Assembly (NCBI GenBank): GCA_010909165.1
Contig: MU008175.1
Span: forward strand, 124,001-188,000
From: Anthoceros angustus
Lineage: Eukaryota; Streptophyta; Anthocerotopsida; Anthocerotales; Anthocerotaceae
DNA: 64,000 nt
Reading direction: 5' to 3'
A program made the position numbers and the translations under genes. This document shows, one piece after another, positions 10,846 to 21,658 of this stretch. The notes beneath the pieces are model-generated. The model was not told the origin of the DNA. It was given only the letters and a program-made list of their open reading frames with translations, and did not search any database. Each line of letters opens with the position of its first letter. Position 1 is the first letter of the stretch.

Positions 10846-13600
10846 CAGGTAGCAAAGGTCTTGCAGAGAGGTTGGGTACACCTGGGGTCAGGAAGAGCAA
10901 GGTACAGTCCTTCACAAGGTCACGAGCAGATATGTGACATACGGCACCGAGCAGCACTAGAGCCACAGGTATTCCCACCTTCATTGAGTTTGGCAAATCA
11001 ACCTGCCATTTCTCGATCACACCTTTTTGCCTGGGAACTCTACTTGCCTCTAAGGTTCCAAAAGTCATTCTTAACTTTCAGACTTCATGAGAACCATGGC
11101 TCCAGCCTCCAGACAGAAATACTTGTCTCCGCTGGAAAAAGAGCCACAATGCTACCTGAAGCCGGTGAAACGAGAACCTCTGTACATCTGAAAATTTAAC
11201 ACCACAGCTCGACTGACTGTCTAAGAGGACATTACGTGCTAGACTTGGGCCCCCATAATGCAGACTGCAGAAGAAGTAAACACTGTTAGAAAATGTTCAA
11301 TTTAGTATATTTTGTTCTTCATGTCAAGACACAAACGTCGATACACATCCTAAGTAGGTACTTAGTGTTTTTTTAGAGTTTTTCAAGAGTTCTTTTTAGA
11401 GAATTTGAAGTACTGTTCGGTTGTCACAATAATAGGCTTCAGATTTATTTACTTCACTCCACTTTGTAACCCCAAATAGGGATTAATTGCTCTATCAAAT
11501 TGAACCAAAAAGCCTTGCCCGTGCCTTGCCGCGTCTCGTGGCCAAACTATGTAGAGTACTTAGGAACCAAACCCTTGAAGTCCTCAATTCTGAGCATAGG
11601 TTTAAATCCTCGGACAAAACAGAGCACAAACATATCACTCTAATTTTTACAGAAAGAAGGGATAATTCTATCTACTTTTTGGACATTGGAGGAACATCAC
11701 GGATATGAAAATGATGAGTTAGGTAGGCCACCACCATGGGGAGGGAGGCTACTGCGTTGTACCCTTGGAGTGGAGATTATCTTGTGGCTCCCAGCGCTCG
11801 TTACTCACCATGATGAGGTGACCGACCTAAGTGCCGGGATCTGTGTATCAGCTATCGGTCGAGTCAAGAAGATTATGTCAGGCAGCCCTGCCTAACATAA
11901 TCCTTTCGCAGCATAATATATTCGCAAGACCTCGTTTCCACAAGCATTTGCTTATCTCTTGCTGTGCATTTTTTGCATCAAATAGGATTGCAGTTGTTTA
12001 GGTGAGCACACTATTGTTCTGAGTATTTTGCAAGGATCTTAGAGTTTGTTTCTTGCTTATATGTTAGCAAGAATTGTTCTCTTGCTTAATTTTCGTGCTG
12101 GTTATAAGTCTTTGAGCATTCATAACCTTCCCTATTTCAATTGTAACTCTAATTGTCAGCCATCATCTTTCTACCGTTATATGATTGTAATCAGAACTAC
12201 TGGTCTTGAGATTTCCTCTTTCGAAAAGGGGTGCCAAGGTATGGCTATTTTCACTAGAATGACGTTTATAAGGATTTTGTGTAGAGCTGTATACCATAAA
12301 TGAGAGGACCGATAATCACCTATAATGGTTCCAGTATTAAATCGAGGAGATAGGCTATAAATAGACTATCGGGTACTTGAGGCAGTACTTTATGCACTCA
12401 AACCATCAAATTTAGTATGACAATAATACCACACATCTCTCTCTTCACTAGCTATAAAAAATCAAATCAAACTTCAATTTGCATAGTGAGAACTCGTCTA
12501 CATGTTTAATTGAAAAAATATTTAATAAGTTCCTCCAAGCATTATAACAACAAAGTTGTAATTAATGAGCAACAAAGCACATCTTCACAAGTGCATGAGG
12601 ATAACTGAGTTGGGAAAGCACGCGGGAGGGATCCCTCCGGAGTTGGTCATGAGGGCGTTGGCCTCCCTCACGAAAGGATGCTTGGCAACTGCCACGTACA
12701 TGTCTGCTTCTGCCCTAGCCGTTGTACAACTGATGGACCACCGATTTGTGTTGTAGAGGCATCCCTTTCATTTGTTTGGCTATAGGAATCAAGTGGTTTT
12801 ACTAATCCGCAAGAATTGTAGAGCAGTTCAAGATGCCATGTGCTTCATCTCCTCTGATAGCACGCTTGGGCATCGAGTGGCTATAAGAGTGGTCATTTAT
12901 GCTACCCCCTGTCAGCATCGGGAATCCTCATGTATTTCGTACTTTTTGTAGCATACTCATCTGATCACCCTGGTGCACGAACTCAAGCGTCGCTCGTATT
13001 GACAATTTGGTCAGGAAGAAAGGTTGATTGTGCATGAGCTCATCAGACTGTGTGTCCGACAACGCAGCCTGCAACTTTCTGCATCAATCCCAAAGGTCCA
13101 CGCTCTTCTTCCGTAGCTGGATGCTATCTTCATACATGGATCGCATCCACTGGGACAAGGCCTAGTCGGATGTCACATGGTGGGGACCGAATCGTCTCAT
13201 TGTGGAAGCTAACAGCTTGCTTCGCCACACTCCGCCTTTTCGTTTTTCCATATTGATGCCTTAGCCCTGGTAAACAATAGTTTGAAGATGCAGTAACTAT
13301 TTCAAGAACGGCTTATCTGACCTGGTCCTGTTCAGTTTCTGCGTGTTAGTCATGATGGAGAATTGCGGGATATTTGACCAAATCCCACAAGCATGGATTG
13401 CCTAGAAAACAAGAGTGAACATGCTTGAGGGAGCGAGGCATTCAAGTTGAAGAATAAATTAATTAAGAGTAGAAAAAAATTGTATTTATATGAAGTTCAA
13501 CTAAACCTAAATAATATTGGATGAATTAACCCTATAGATTATACAGGTTATACATAACTAAGAAGGTTATCCGAACACTCCCACTTAACCTGGAAGGATT
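10846..13600. other. No gene seen
   Basis: Only short open frames without recognisable motifs occur. An alternative C-terminal reading of the gene above (about 10855-10930, containing the peptide RKSKVQSFTRSRADM) is open and could be an alternatively spliced end. The remainder is moderately AT-rich and shows no repeat pairs that I could match elsewhere in the window. Confidence 0.4.
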
Positions 13601-13632
13601 ATAAAAGATAATAATAATAATCAGTAGAAGGC

Positions 13633-13842
13633 GTGATGACGCTGAATGAGTCCGTCTTCTCGAGTGTGCAGAATCGTACAAACATCATGCTTACAACGGG
13701 AGTGGAGACCGAAGTAATGACCAGCCAAAATATCCTTGTGATGATAATCACAGCTGCCGCCTTGGTTGTGATACTCGCTGCGGTGCAGAAGATGGCTAGA
13801 TTAAAGAGCCATAGACCGACAAAACGGCAGAAGAGGATATAG
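13633..13842 (+). CDS. Small ORF with one predicted membrane segment
   Basis: This is 69 codons beginning ATG-ATG. A hydrophobic stretch of about 20 residues (ILVMIITAAALVVILAAV) is followed by a strongly basic tail (KSHRPTKRQKR), a layout compatible with a single-pass membrane peptide. Another small ORF in a different frame starts 18 bp after its stop. No family is recognised and no introns are evident. It may be chance or a remnant of the mobile element that begins nearby. Confidence 0.2.
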   Translation: MMTLNESVFSSVQNRTNIMLTTGVETEVMTSQNILVMIITAAALVVILAAVQKMARLKSHRPTKRQKRI

Positions 13843-13860
13843 GAAATTGGAACTGGGGGT

Positions 13861-14079
13861 ATGGAGAACAGGAACAACTCAGATGACAAGCCAATGTGGG
13901 ACGCCCGTCCTGGTTATGGCTTCCCAGCTCCGGAGCATGGCGAACAACCCTCTACGAGCAAGAAGCACCGCCCTACAAATGTAGACAAAAACATCGTATG
14001 GCACCTACAAGCTACCTTGGACAAGTGCATAGAACTTGAGGAGCTTCTGAAATCAGCAAGGGAAAGGGAGGAAGAGTGA
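13861..14079 (+). CDS. Small hydrophilic ORF with helical C-terminus
   Basis: This is 72 codons: a Gly/Pro-rich first half (DARPGYGFPAPEHGEQP) and a charged helical second half rich in Glu and Lys, ending in REREEE. No family is recognised. It sits just downstream of the small membrane-type ORF at 13633-13842. Both are reported because they are open, tandem and look less repetitive than surrounding DNA, not because a function is known. Confidence 0.2.
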   Translation: MENRNNSDDKPMWDARPGYGFPAPEHGEQPSTSKKHRPTNVDKNIVWHLQATLDKCIELEELLKSAREREEE

Positions 14080-14545
14080 AGACACTTGTGGAACTACTTT
14101 TGCTGGTGGCCAGTCGGGCGTGCACCGATCCCATGTTGTTGTGATATGGGGTCCGTTCCCAAGGGAATGACTATCCTACTCGCTTGCGATTTCCTACTCA
14201 GCGTGCCTATCTTACCCTTCGTTTACATTCGGCTACTTACCACAACAGCCCATTGCGCTCGACACTGCGCGCCTTTCTCATGTGGCTCTGGTTAAATCTC
14301 GCGGTTCCGTTACGTCTCACCGGTTCATCACCGTACACGCCCGGTATGGCCAAACGTTTAAGGATTCGTTCTCGTCCCAAGATTCTCTCTAACTCTCTCC
14401 CTTGGCTCCTTCACTCTTCCCCTCTTGTTGTCCTCGTCCGTACCCAAGGGTGCCTGGTTGAAATTGCGGGTCCGGTGGGTGTGGGTTGCAGCACCTCCGC
14501 GTTGCGTTCACCAGGCCGTCCAATCCAGGCTCTACACACCTTCCC

Positions 14546-14855
14546 TGACAACTGGCTAACTACACCCGCTCCGGTCCACCAGCTGTCGAGATCCTGCCCT
14601 GGAAGAGCAGGGGTCCTGAGTTCTCCACATCTGCACTCACCACCACGCGTTAGGGTTCGTCACCAGAACTTGGATCAGTCTCTTCGGATTAGTCCGCCCG
14701 CTCGGTGACTCGGGACTCGCGTTAATACTAGACTCACAAAGACCTGCAAGTGTAATGCGGCGTCAACCCCAAAAGAAAGATCACTTTACTGGAATGGCAA
14801 CCCCCCTCTTATACTACGTTCCGAGGTAGTGCCTTCATTACACTCCTAAATCGGC
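14546..14855 (-). repeat. Left arm of a ~310-bp inverted repeat pair
   Basis: The sequence from ACTGGCTAACTACACCCGCT through GTAATGCGGCGTCAACCCC to ACTCCTAAATCGG is the reverse complement of 21352-21658, with scattered substitutions and indels. The two arms are 6.5 kb apart and enclose a degraded gag-like ORF and the methyltransferase element. They may be two LTR fragments in opposite orientation or the long termini of one element. Confidence 0.65.
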
Positions 14856-15097
14856 CTTATGGCCAGCTCACTATGCACGCGCGAGTGGCCCCCATTCCTC
14901 ACGTGGTCCTATCTACGTCTACGGCTGTGGGGCTGTTGCCAACTACGACTAACTCCTGATGTTGGCAGCCCAATCCCTAGCTATGGCGCTTGAGGAGCGC
15001 CTAATCGAATTATTCTTGTCCCCCGGAGTCCCGCGGAGGCCCTTCCCCTACCTCTAATCCTGTCAGACTGTGCCACTGGGGGTGGACTGACAACTGC

Positions 15098-15309
15098 TAT
15101 TACTATTAAGTCCTCCTCCTCGCTGTCCCCCGGTGCACTGGTGAGATCCCGTCCCTCAAGTCCGTCCGGGGCCCATTTGTCCTGGACTGGTCGAGCTTGA
15201 CCCTATTACTATTAAGTCCTCCTCCTCGCTGTCCCCCGGTGCACTGGTGGGATCCCGTCCCTCAAGTCCGTCCGGGGCCCATTTGTCCTGGACTGGTCGA
15301 GCTTGACCC
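15098..15309. repeat. ~104-bp tandem duplication in a proline-coding, pyrimidine-rich stretch
   Basis: The block that begins CTATTACTATTAAGTCCTCC and ends GACTGGTCGAGCTTGACCCT occurs twice in a row, nearly identical. It is followed to about 15450 by shorter echoes of AAGTCCGGACCAITGGGTCC-type words (the I position being C or T). No gene is supported. Confidence 0.6.
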
Positions 15310-15651
15310 TCTACCAAGTCCGCCTCTACCTCCAGAGTCCGGACCATTGGGTCCGTCTCCTCCTCCTAAGTCCGGACCACTGGGTCCATCTCCTCCTTGT
15401 CCGGATCACTGAGTCCGTCCTCTCTTCCTCAGTCCGGACCATTGGAATCGGACCCTCCTCGGGCATCCTAACTTCCAAGTCCGGAGCCGACCCCGATGCC
15501 CTGACTTCTTCGCTCGGACCCGCCTCCTGGGATCCCCCATCCCCCTACGCCATCTCTTGCTCTCTCTCTCCAGCCTCCCCTCCTCCGGACCATTTTCCTC
15601 TACACCCCCCATGCTGGGTGCTGGGTGCAACACGATAATTTTTGAAGGGGG

Positions 15652-17050
15652 TTAATAATCTCGAAGGGGGTTTTCCGCAAATAATCTCTGAAGGGGGTTT
15701 TTGATGGGCCCTAAAGCAGCGTTTGAAGGCATTCCGAAAGCGACTGAAAAAGGTGTCACCAAAATTACTACTTTCCATCTAGCAATGTTTGTGGCCAATG
15801 GTGGTCGCAAACTCCAACCTAGGGAAATAATGCAAAGTAGGAACGGTGAGGAAGGCCGTTCCTGCCGGGCAAGAACGACTGTAAACTCAGTAAACTCATG
15901 TTTGGGAGGAAAATGTGGTTTTGTTATGACATCACATAAGCCACGGACAGGGTATTTCCCTCGCACAGAAACATCAGCAACCGGACTTACAACGTTAACT
16001 CCGGGACCCCAGGAAAAAACGAGATTTCAGTTTCACTCATCCCCGGAGTTCAATCCTTCGTCACTTGGTCCAGCTTCTCCTGCATTGTCATCGCTATCTT
16101 CAGCGGCACTTTGACTCGCAGGTTGTATGAAGCCACGCAACTCGCAGAGCTTATCCCTTATCGCTTTTGTCCACCGCATACTGAGATGTTTCCGCATGCT
16201 CAACAAAACCCATAATGTGATGACGCCATTCACAAATACCTCCTGTATGTTTTTCGTAATGACCCTTATTCCCTTTTTTCTTGACATTGGACCAAATGGG
16301 TTACCACTCTGGCGGACTATGTATTCTCGCACATATCTCCTTCATACGACCGTGCTCATCCGATACTGTGGATAAGAAAGTGAGGTCGTGGTGCATTTAG
16401 CTTCACGCCAATGACCTCTCAATCCAAAATGGCCTGTTATGCATGTCCGTAGTGCACGCACGATAAACATCCCTCTTGATTTCCGTTATGTCCCCATTCA
16501 TCCGTGCCATTTCACTGTTGCCTTCCCGCATTTTGATATGCCCCAAGTACATATCCGTTGTGGGAGGTCCTCAATAATGCCTCATCCAACAAAGCTTCAT
16601 CCGGACTTGAAGTGGTCGGGTATGCTCCACCGCGTGAAAACCACTTCCAAGGATGTTCTAGCACTAGACCGATGTTATTCTCCACAATGACAGCAATCTC
16701 CTTCTGGTCCACCCAAAAGGCCTCCCACCACTTGTACTCTTCAGCAGTTACATATGGACGCAACCCTTTTAATCCTTCCTGCAAGTGGGCGACTCCTTCC
16801 GTGGGTGATGGGATACCTGCCGTTCCCTTCTTATCCCGGGCTCGCAGTGACAATAAAGGCGCAGCCGTTATTCCCTCAGAAGGAACAAAATTCAAAAACT
16901 CTAATCCAGCTTCGGTTTCCCATAGCGGGGATGTTGAATCTTGTTGCTCGATGATGTGACAAGGCCGGGTTTGTCTTCCGTAATTTTTGAACTGTGGCAG
17001 CAGTTGTTCGGTTTTGACAGTGCAACAAAACCGCTTGCTACCTCCTCGCG
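15652..17050 (-). pseudogene. Degraded ORF of unknown function divergent from the methyltransferase
   Basis: Minus-strand coding potential begins near 17050, just left of the GC-rich block, and runs to about 16512 in one frame. It then shifts frame and continues from 16332 to 15652 with a stop at 16033-16035. Readable segments include AEEYKWWEAFWVDQKEIAVI and ENNIGLVLEHPWKWFSRGG, then RVITKNIQEVFVNGVITLWV. The amino-acid use looks protein-like and unlike the low-complexity shadows nearby. I do not recognise the family. Its position inside the same TIR pair as the methyltransferase suggests an accessory or transposition protein. Confidence 0.4.
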
Positions 17051-17076
17051 TTTTCACATATGTCCTAAAATCCGGG

Positions 17077-17905
17077 ACCCCGAGGGAGGGCGCCGGCCGG
17101 CGCCTCCCCGCACCACCCGGAGGACGGCGGAGGGCGCGGCCGGCCGCCGTCCGCCACCGCCCGTCGGCCCATGGAGGGCGGGCGCCACCGGCCGCCTGCA
17201 CCACCAGACCCCCTCCGGGTGGTGCTCGGATGGGAGGGCGCCGGCGGCGGCGCCGGCGCCTCCCCGCACCACCATTGTGGCGATGGGTGGTGCGGGGAGG
17301 CGCCGGCGGCCGGCGCCTCCCCGCACCACCATTGTGCCGGGCCTCCGGGTGGTGCTCGGATGGGAGGGCGCCCGGCGGCGCCTCATCCGGCACCACCCGG
17401 GGTCTGGGTGGTGCAGGCGGCGGCCGCCGGCGCCCGCCCTCCATGGGCCGACGGTGGTGCGCGGGCGGCGCCGGCCGGCCGCCTCCCTCCGCCGTCCTCC
17501 GGGTGGCACGTGGAGGCGGGCGCCGGCCGGCCGGCGCCTCGGGGCGGATGGAGGCGGCCGGCCGGCGCCCTCCCTCCGCCCGCCTCGCCCGAGGGAGGTG
17601 TACGCGAGGCGGCGCCGGCCGGCGCCGCCTCCACGCGCCACCCGAGGGCCGACGGCAGCGCGAGGCGGCCGGCCGGCCGCCGTCCTCCACGCCACCGAGG
17701 ACGGGCCGACGGTGGTGCGCGGGCGCGCGGCCGGCCGGCGCCCGCCTGCGCACCCGTTGCCCACCCGGCAGGTACTACCGTCAGGCGCCACAGTGTGGTG
17801 CTCGAAGGGAGGCGCCGGCCGGCGCCCTCCCTCCGCCACACCACACTGTGGCCACAAATAATGGCAGATGGAGGGCGTCGGCCGGCCGGCGCCCTGAGTG
17901 TGGTG
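17077..17905. repeat. Extremely GC-rich block of nested palindromes
   Basis: About 830 bp are built from CGCCGGCCGGCG-type cores flanked by GGAGG/CCTCC and by GGTGGTGC/GCACCACC arms. Many are perfect hairpins; one example is GGTGCGGGGAGGCGCC followed shortly by its complement. A larger palindrome near 17790-17870 pairs CAGTGTGGTG with CACCACACTG. All six frames are long and open only because stop codons are scarce in such DNA. The block lies exactly between two divergent ORFs of the TIR element and differs sharply from them in composition. Confidence 0.8.
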
Positions 17906-17998
17906 TACAGAGGGATGTCGCCGACGCATTGTTGCGATACCTGTTGCTTTCTTGCAAAAAGTAGGATAGTCTTCGCTGACCATTCGGATTGCGTGTAG

Positions 17999-19187
17999 CA
18001 ATTGAAAGATGTGGAGGTCTTGTCCAAACTTCCTGAGGAGTTTCGCCATTTCATATTTGAGATCAATAATTGGAAGGGCCTGGAGAATGAGCAGCGGGCT
18101 TTAGCAGACAAGGACTTGGAAGAGGGACTCCACGTTTTCAACGTTCCATCGGTGGCAGTCGATGCGGATCCAAGGCGTAATGTTCTTGACTTGCGTGGCT
18201 ACTGCGGGAAGGAGATACACTTTGCTTGTCATGGACGCCCCCGTGGGTTTGACATCGGTCCTATGGACAAGCGCATGGATTCGGCCATGATGGGTGTGTT
18301 TGAGTTTTGAAGAGAAGACCACCGGCGAGTTCGGGCTTATCGTCACGCATGGAGTTGAAGAAGCCCACGATCGAGTCTGCGGAAATTGTGTGGCAAGGGA
18401 GGCATGGTGTCCTTCATCTGGGACAAGACAAACATGAATAACGACAGAGGCGGATTTGAGACTGTCGAGTACGTGACAATAGGATGGTGTCTAAAAGCAA
18501 GTTGTGCGAGAGAATGGGTTCCTATGATGCCTAACGCCATGCATGGGACTTTCAACAATGGAAGGACAGTTATTGGGCACCCCACTGTCGTGAAGAAGCT
18601 GGTCCACCTATCACACGACAAGCTGGTAGTATGCCCTTACCAACGCCCGCTAGGCATTATGACAAAACTTGTCAAAACATTCTCCAGGGAAGGAGATTGG
18701 GTTGTGGATGCTTGTGTGGAGCGCACGACAACATTGGCGATTGTTGAGTGGCCGGAATGATTGCGATTGAAGCCGATTTGAGGTGCGGGTACATTGAACA
18801 ACGACACATGGTGTACAAGTCCTACGACGCAGAGGAAGAGCTAACGCTCGAGCCGCATCGCAAGGGGTCCATCTCGCCTGGGCAAAGGAGGTTTGCATAA
18901 GTGAGAAGGATTGCCTTAAAGCCCAAGTGGTTGCATTAAGTGCCAGAAGGTTGAAGACCACGACTGGCGACCTTTTGGATGAGGGTGAGCAAACCCTAGA
19001 TGCTCTGTGGCAGTCGACACCGTCAGACGCTAGGCCCAGGAATGATACTATTGAAGACGAGCAAGCAATGGAGGAGAACGACAACTTTGAGGCGGACGAT
19101 GTGGACCGCCTCAGGAATATGGCGGTGGTTCTTGACTCAGTGTCGGTGCAAGGCATGGATGAGTCGCCAGGCCGCACTCTTCAATGA
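17999..19187 (+). pseudogene. Beta-class N4/N6 DNA methyltransferase remnant in a mobile element
   Basis: Three frames together cover a DNA-methylase (PF01555-type) layout. First comes an N-terminal part (18002-18310) containing GFDIGPMDKRMDSAMMG, with a stop at 18308-18310. After a frame change, 18386-18760 contains MVSFIWDKTN and YVTIGW, the usual post-catalytic strand and YE-like segment. Next is CPYQRPLGIMTKLVKTFS, the 'QKP' helix that precedes motif I, then GDWVVDACV...TTLAIVE, which matches the GSGTT S-adenosylmethionine motif in position but with altered residues. After a further shift come GMIAIEADLRCGYIEQR (the acidic strand binding the ribose) and an acidic C-terminal extension to 19187. 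No clean DPPY motif is visible; VTHGVEE stands near where it is expected. The gene is broken by at least three frame changes. Confidence 0.6.
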
Positions 19188-19607
19188 CTTTGTCGATGCC
19201 GATGACCACTCCCTTCTTTAGCAGATGTTTGTTGCAATGTTCTCACGACCATTGAAATGAGACTCCCGCTAGTACAGGATTGTCTTCATTGTGTTCCACC
19301 ACTTCAAGTAAAAGTTTTTGCCAGAAAACATATGAAAATGGCAGCCCTCTAAAAATCTCTGACGACACCCCACACCCTCGTGCTCCGGTTCTAGGGTGTT
19401 GACTTGAAAACGATCTTTATCACAGGAATGACCTCGTAAAGGGTGTGCATTATCAAAGTAGGGCACATATGCTGTTTTAGGTAAGGTGTTCTTCGTGACA
19501 AGGGGTCTTGTCTCGTAGAAGGGGGTCGATATCCCCTTCAAAATTATCGTGTTGTGCGGCGGACCTACTTCTTGCTCTGTTGTTGCCGCTCCACCGTCTT
19601 CTCCCGG

Positions 19608-21300
19608 TCACCTCCCATCCGTCTGGCCCTCCTCGCTCACTCTCATCGAACAGATGCCCAATTCTCTGCAGCGCTTTTCGAGACCTTCCGGTCCCTCCGA
19701 CTCCTCTGGCAGTCCCGCAATCTCAGCAGCCTGGTGGACTGTCCCCACCGCTCTCAGGAGCTCCACATGATAGTACACGAAGTCCGGGTCGATCTGCTGG
19801 ATGGCCTCTTCTACGTGGGCTCGGAGCACTCTGTATTCGATCCGCCCTTGGAAAAGTCCGTTCCTTTCCTCCACCACATGGAGCCGTAGCTCCAGGGTCT
19901 CCTTCTGGCCTTCCATCTCCTGGCGTGCCTCTCCCACCTCTTGGAGCTGCAGTCGAAGATCCCCCAGCTCCCTCAGCCGCACTTCCATCTCCTCCCCATG
20001 GGCCGTGCGTGCTTACTCTGCAGCCGTCTACTCCTCCTTCAGGCATGCTGTGGCCGCTCCAGCCACCTCCCTCTAGCGATTCCGGTCCCTGCGGTAGTGG
20101 TCCTGGTCAGTCTTGGCCGTGGCCTCAGCTTCCTTGGCCCACTTCAGTTGAGCCTCTAGCGCCTAAGCCTCATAGGCGTGCTTCAACTGCTCATACAGCT
20201 GGAGCACCCGAGCCTTGTCTTGCTGGGTAGACCTCGCCTCCGTCTCCGCCGTCCAGAGCTTCTCCTCCTCGATCCTGGCGAGGGACTCCGCCTTCTTCCT
20301 GGCTACCTGAGCCGCCTCCGTTTCACCCTGAAGCTCCACCATTCGCCTTCGGGTGGCCTCCACTTCCTGGGTCTTCTCTGTAGTTCCGCGGAGCCCCCAC
20401 AACATGTCGTCCATGACGGCGGCCAAGACTCGCCGTGTCTCTTCCATGGCCACCGCCGTTGATGCTCCCAAGAATCCTGCCGATGACGCAGGCATCACCC
20501 GGTCCGTCAAGGACCGCCACACCGCACTCTGAAGTGAGTCCGGGTTGGGTACTCCGGACCCAATCAGGACCCGTAGGTCCTGTCCGTCCGGTGCAGGTCT
20601 GTCAACCTCCTTGGCCCATTTCGCGGCCAATTCCTTCTCCGTTCGTCTCCGCTTTAAGTCCGGTGGGGGGAAGGGGTCCGGGAGCTTGCTCGCTTTCCTC
20701 TCCTCGTAGGGGAGAGGACCGGCTCCGGGTGAGGCTGCTGCTATTGGCGTCACCGGGGCAGTGGAGTTGGGCGCCTGCTTCTTCTTCCGTGCCTCTGTTC
20801 TTGTCCGTCAGGGCCCAGGAGAAGGGAAGCGAGAATCTCTTCCCATACTTCCCTTGGTGGGGAGGGAGTCCGTTCCAGATGGATGGCATCTAGGATGCCC
20901 TCCCAATCTTCTTCCTCTTGGACGCGTCGGCCCTTGCCCGGGCGGCTGTCCTGGTCGTGCACTTCCCCCCCTCGCTCCCCCTCCGGTATGGTGGCCAGCC
21001 TCCTTCGGAGGGCTCGTTCCTCCTTCAGGAGATTGAGGTGTCCCTAGAAATGCACGATGAAAGGGGACAGTGTCGAAGGAGGAGGCCGCTCGTTGTGCAG
21101 CTTCCGAGCCTCCTAAGCTATCCGGGCGAAGATAATTTGCCCCCAATCCGCCCTCTTGCCCCTCTGGAAGGCGTGCAGGAAGACCAGCAGGTTATATCCT
21201 AGGTGGTCCACCTTGATGAGCATGTTCCATTGGACGATAATCTTCGCCACTGCCCTCACCCGTTGGTCCAGCAGGTCCAACATCAACCAGCCGTTGGAGG
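19608..21300 (-). pseudogene. Degraded coiled-coil gag-like ORF of an older element
   Basis: On the minus strand, 20753-20163 and 19988-19608 are the same frame, with a few in-frame stops between them, giving about 380 codons. Upstream, shifted frames (about 21250-20754) read as a helical domain with segments such as IIVQWNMLIKVDHLGYNLLV. The main part is very rich in Glu, Arg, Leu and Ala in heptad-like order (EVEATRRRMVELQGETEAAQ), so it is a long coiled coil. This pattern resembles the first ORF of some plant retrotransposons, but I see no zinc knuckle or protease. The left end is cut by the methyltransferase element at 19554. Confidence 0.4.
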
Positions 21301-21319
21301 ACCTCCGCCTCCCGGGCTC

Positions 21320-21460
21320 TGCAAGTGTAATGCGGCATCAACCCCAAAAGACCGATTTAGGAGTGTAATAAAGGCACTACCTCGGAGCGTAGTATAAGAG
21401 GGGGTTGCCATCCCAGTAAAGTGATCTTTCTTTTGGGGTTGATGCCGCATTACACTTGCA
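21320..21460. repeat. 31-bp perfect inverted repeat enclosing 79 bp
   Basis: TGCAAGTGTAATGCGGCATC... at 21320-21350 and its exact complement at 21430-21460 can form a long hairpin. The left inverted-repeat arm (14745 onwards) has this 31-mer only once, so the second copy here is an added inverted piece at the inner edge of the right arm. Confidence 0.8.
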
Positions 21461-21658
21461 GACTTTTGTGAGTCTAGTACTAACGCGAGTCCCGAGTCAT
21501 CGAGCGGGCGGACTACTCCGAAGAGAATTATCTAGGTTCTAGTGACAAAACCTAATGTGTGGTGGTGAGTGCAATTGTGGAGAACCCGGGACCTCTGCTC
21601 TTCCAAGGCAGGATCCCGACGGCCGGCGGACCGGAGCGGGCGTAGTTAACCAGTCAGG
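21352..21658 (+). repeat. Right arm of the ~310-bp inverted repeat pair
   Basis: This is the reverse complement of 14546-14855 as described there. It is followed by a tandem duplication (21674-21858, period about 93 bp, GTGTGGTGGGCTAACTCA type) and by GGAGGAGGTTTGGAAAGTC repeats at about 21957-22030. No gene is seen between here and 22674. Confidence 0.65.

Larger units (their letters stand above)
15629..19553. mobile_element. 3.9-kb TIR element carrying a DNA-methyltransferase pseudogene
   Basis: The left end starts AACACGATAATTTTTGAAGG and the right end, read on the minus strand, starts AACACGATAATTTTGAAGGG. They are identical apart from one T. GTGC precedes the left end (15625-15628) and follows the right end (19554-19557), a candidate 4-bp target duplication. 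Inside are a minus-strand ORF remnant (about 17050-15650), an 830-bp GC-rich palindrome block and a plus-strand methyltransferase remnant (17999-19187). The two coding parts point away from each other. No DDE transposase motif is evident, so the superfamily is unknown. It sits within the older inverted-repeat-flanked region 14546-21658. The TIRs are firm; the target duplication and the claim of one unit are inference. Confidence 0.6.

Noticed and set aside
14184-15638. Pro/Ser-rich ORFs on the plus strand
   Set aside because: The sequence is a pyrimidine-rich repeat with a 104-bp tandem duplication; the frames follow composition.
16941-18141. Six overlapping ORFs of 250-410 codons across the GC-rich block
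   Set aside because: They are open in all frames because stop codons are rare in CG-palindromic DNA. The translations are Arg/Pro/Ala/Gly strings with no domain.
15629-19553. Calling the methyltransferase element a DIRS or Polinton element
   Set aside because: No tyrosine recombinase, polymerase B or integrase sequence is visible, and the ends are short TIRs.
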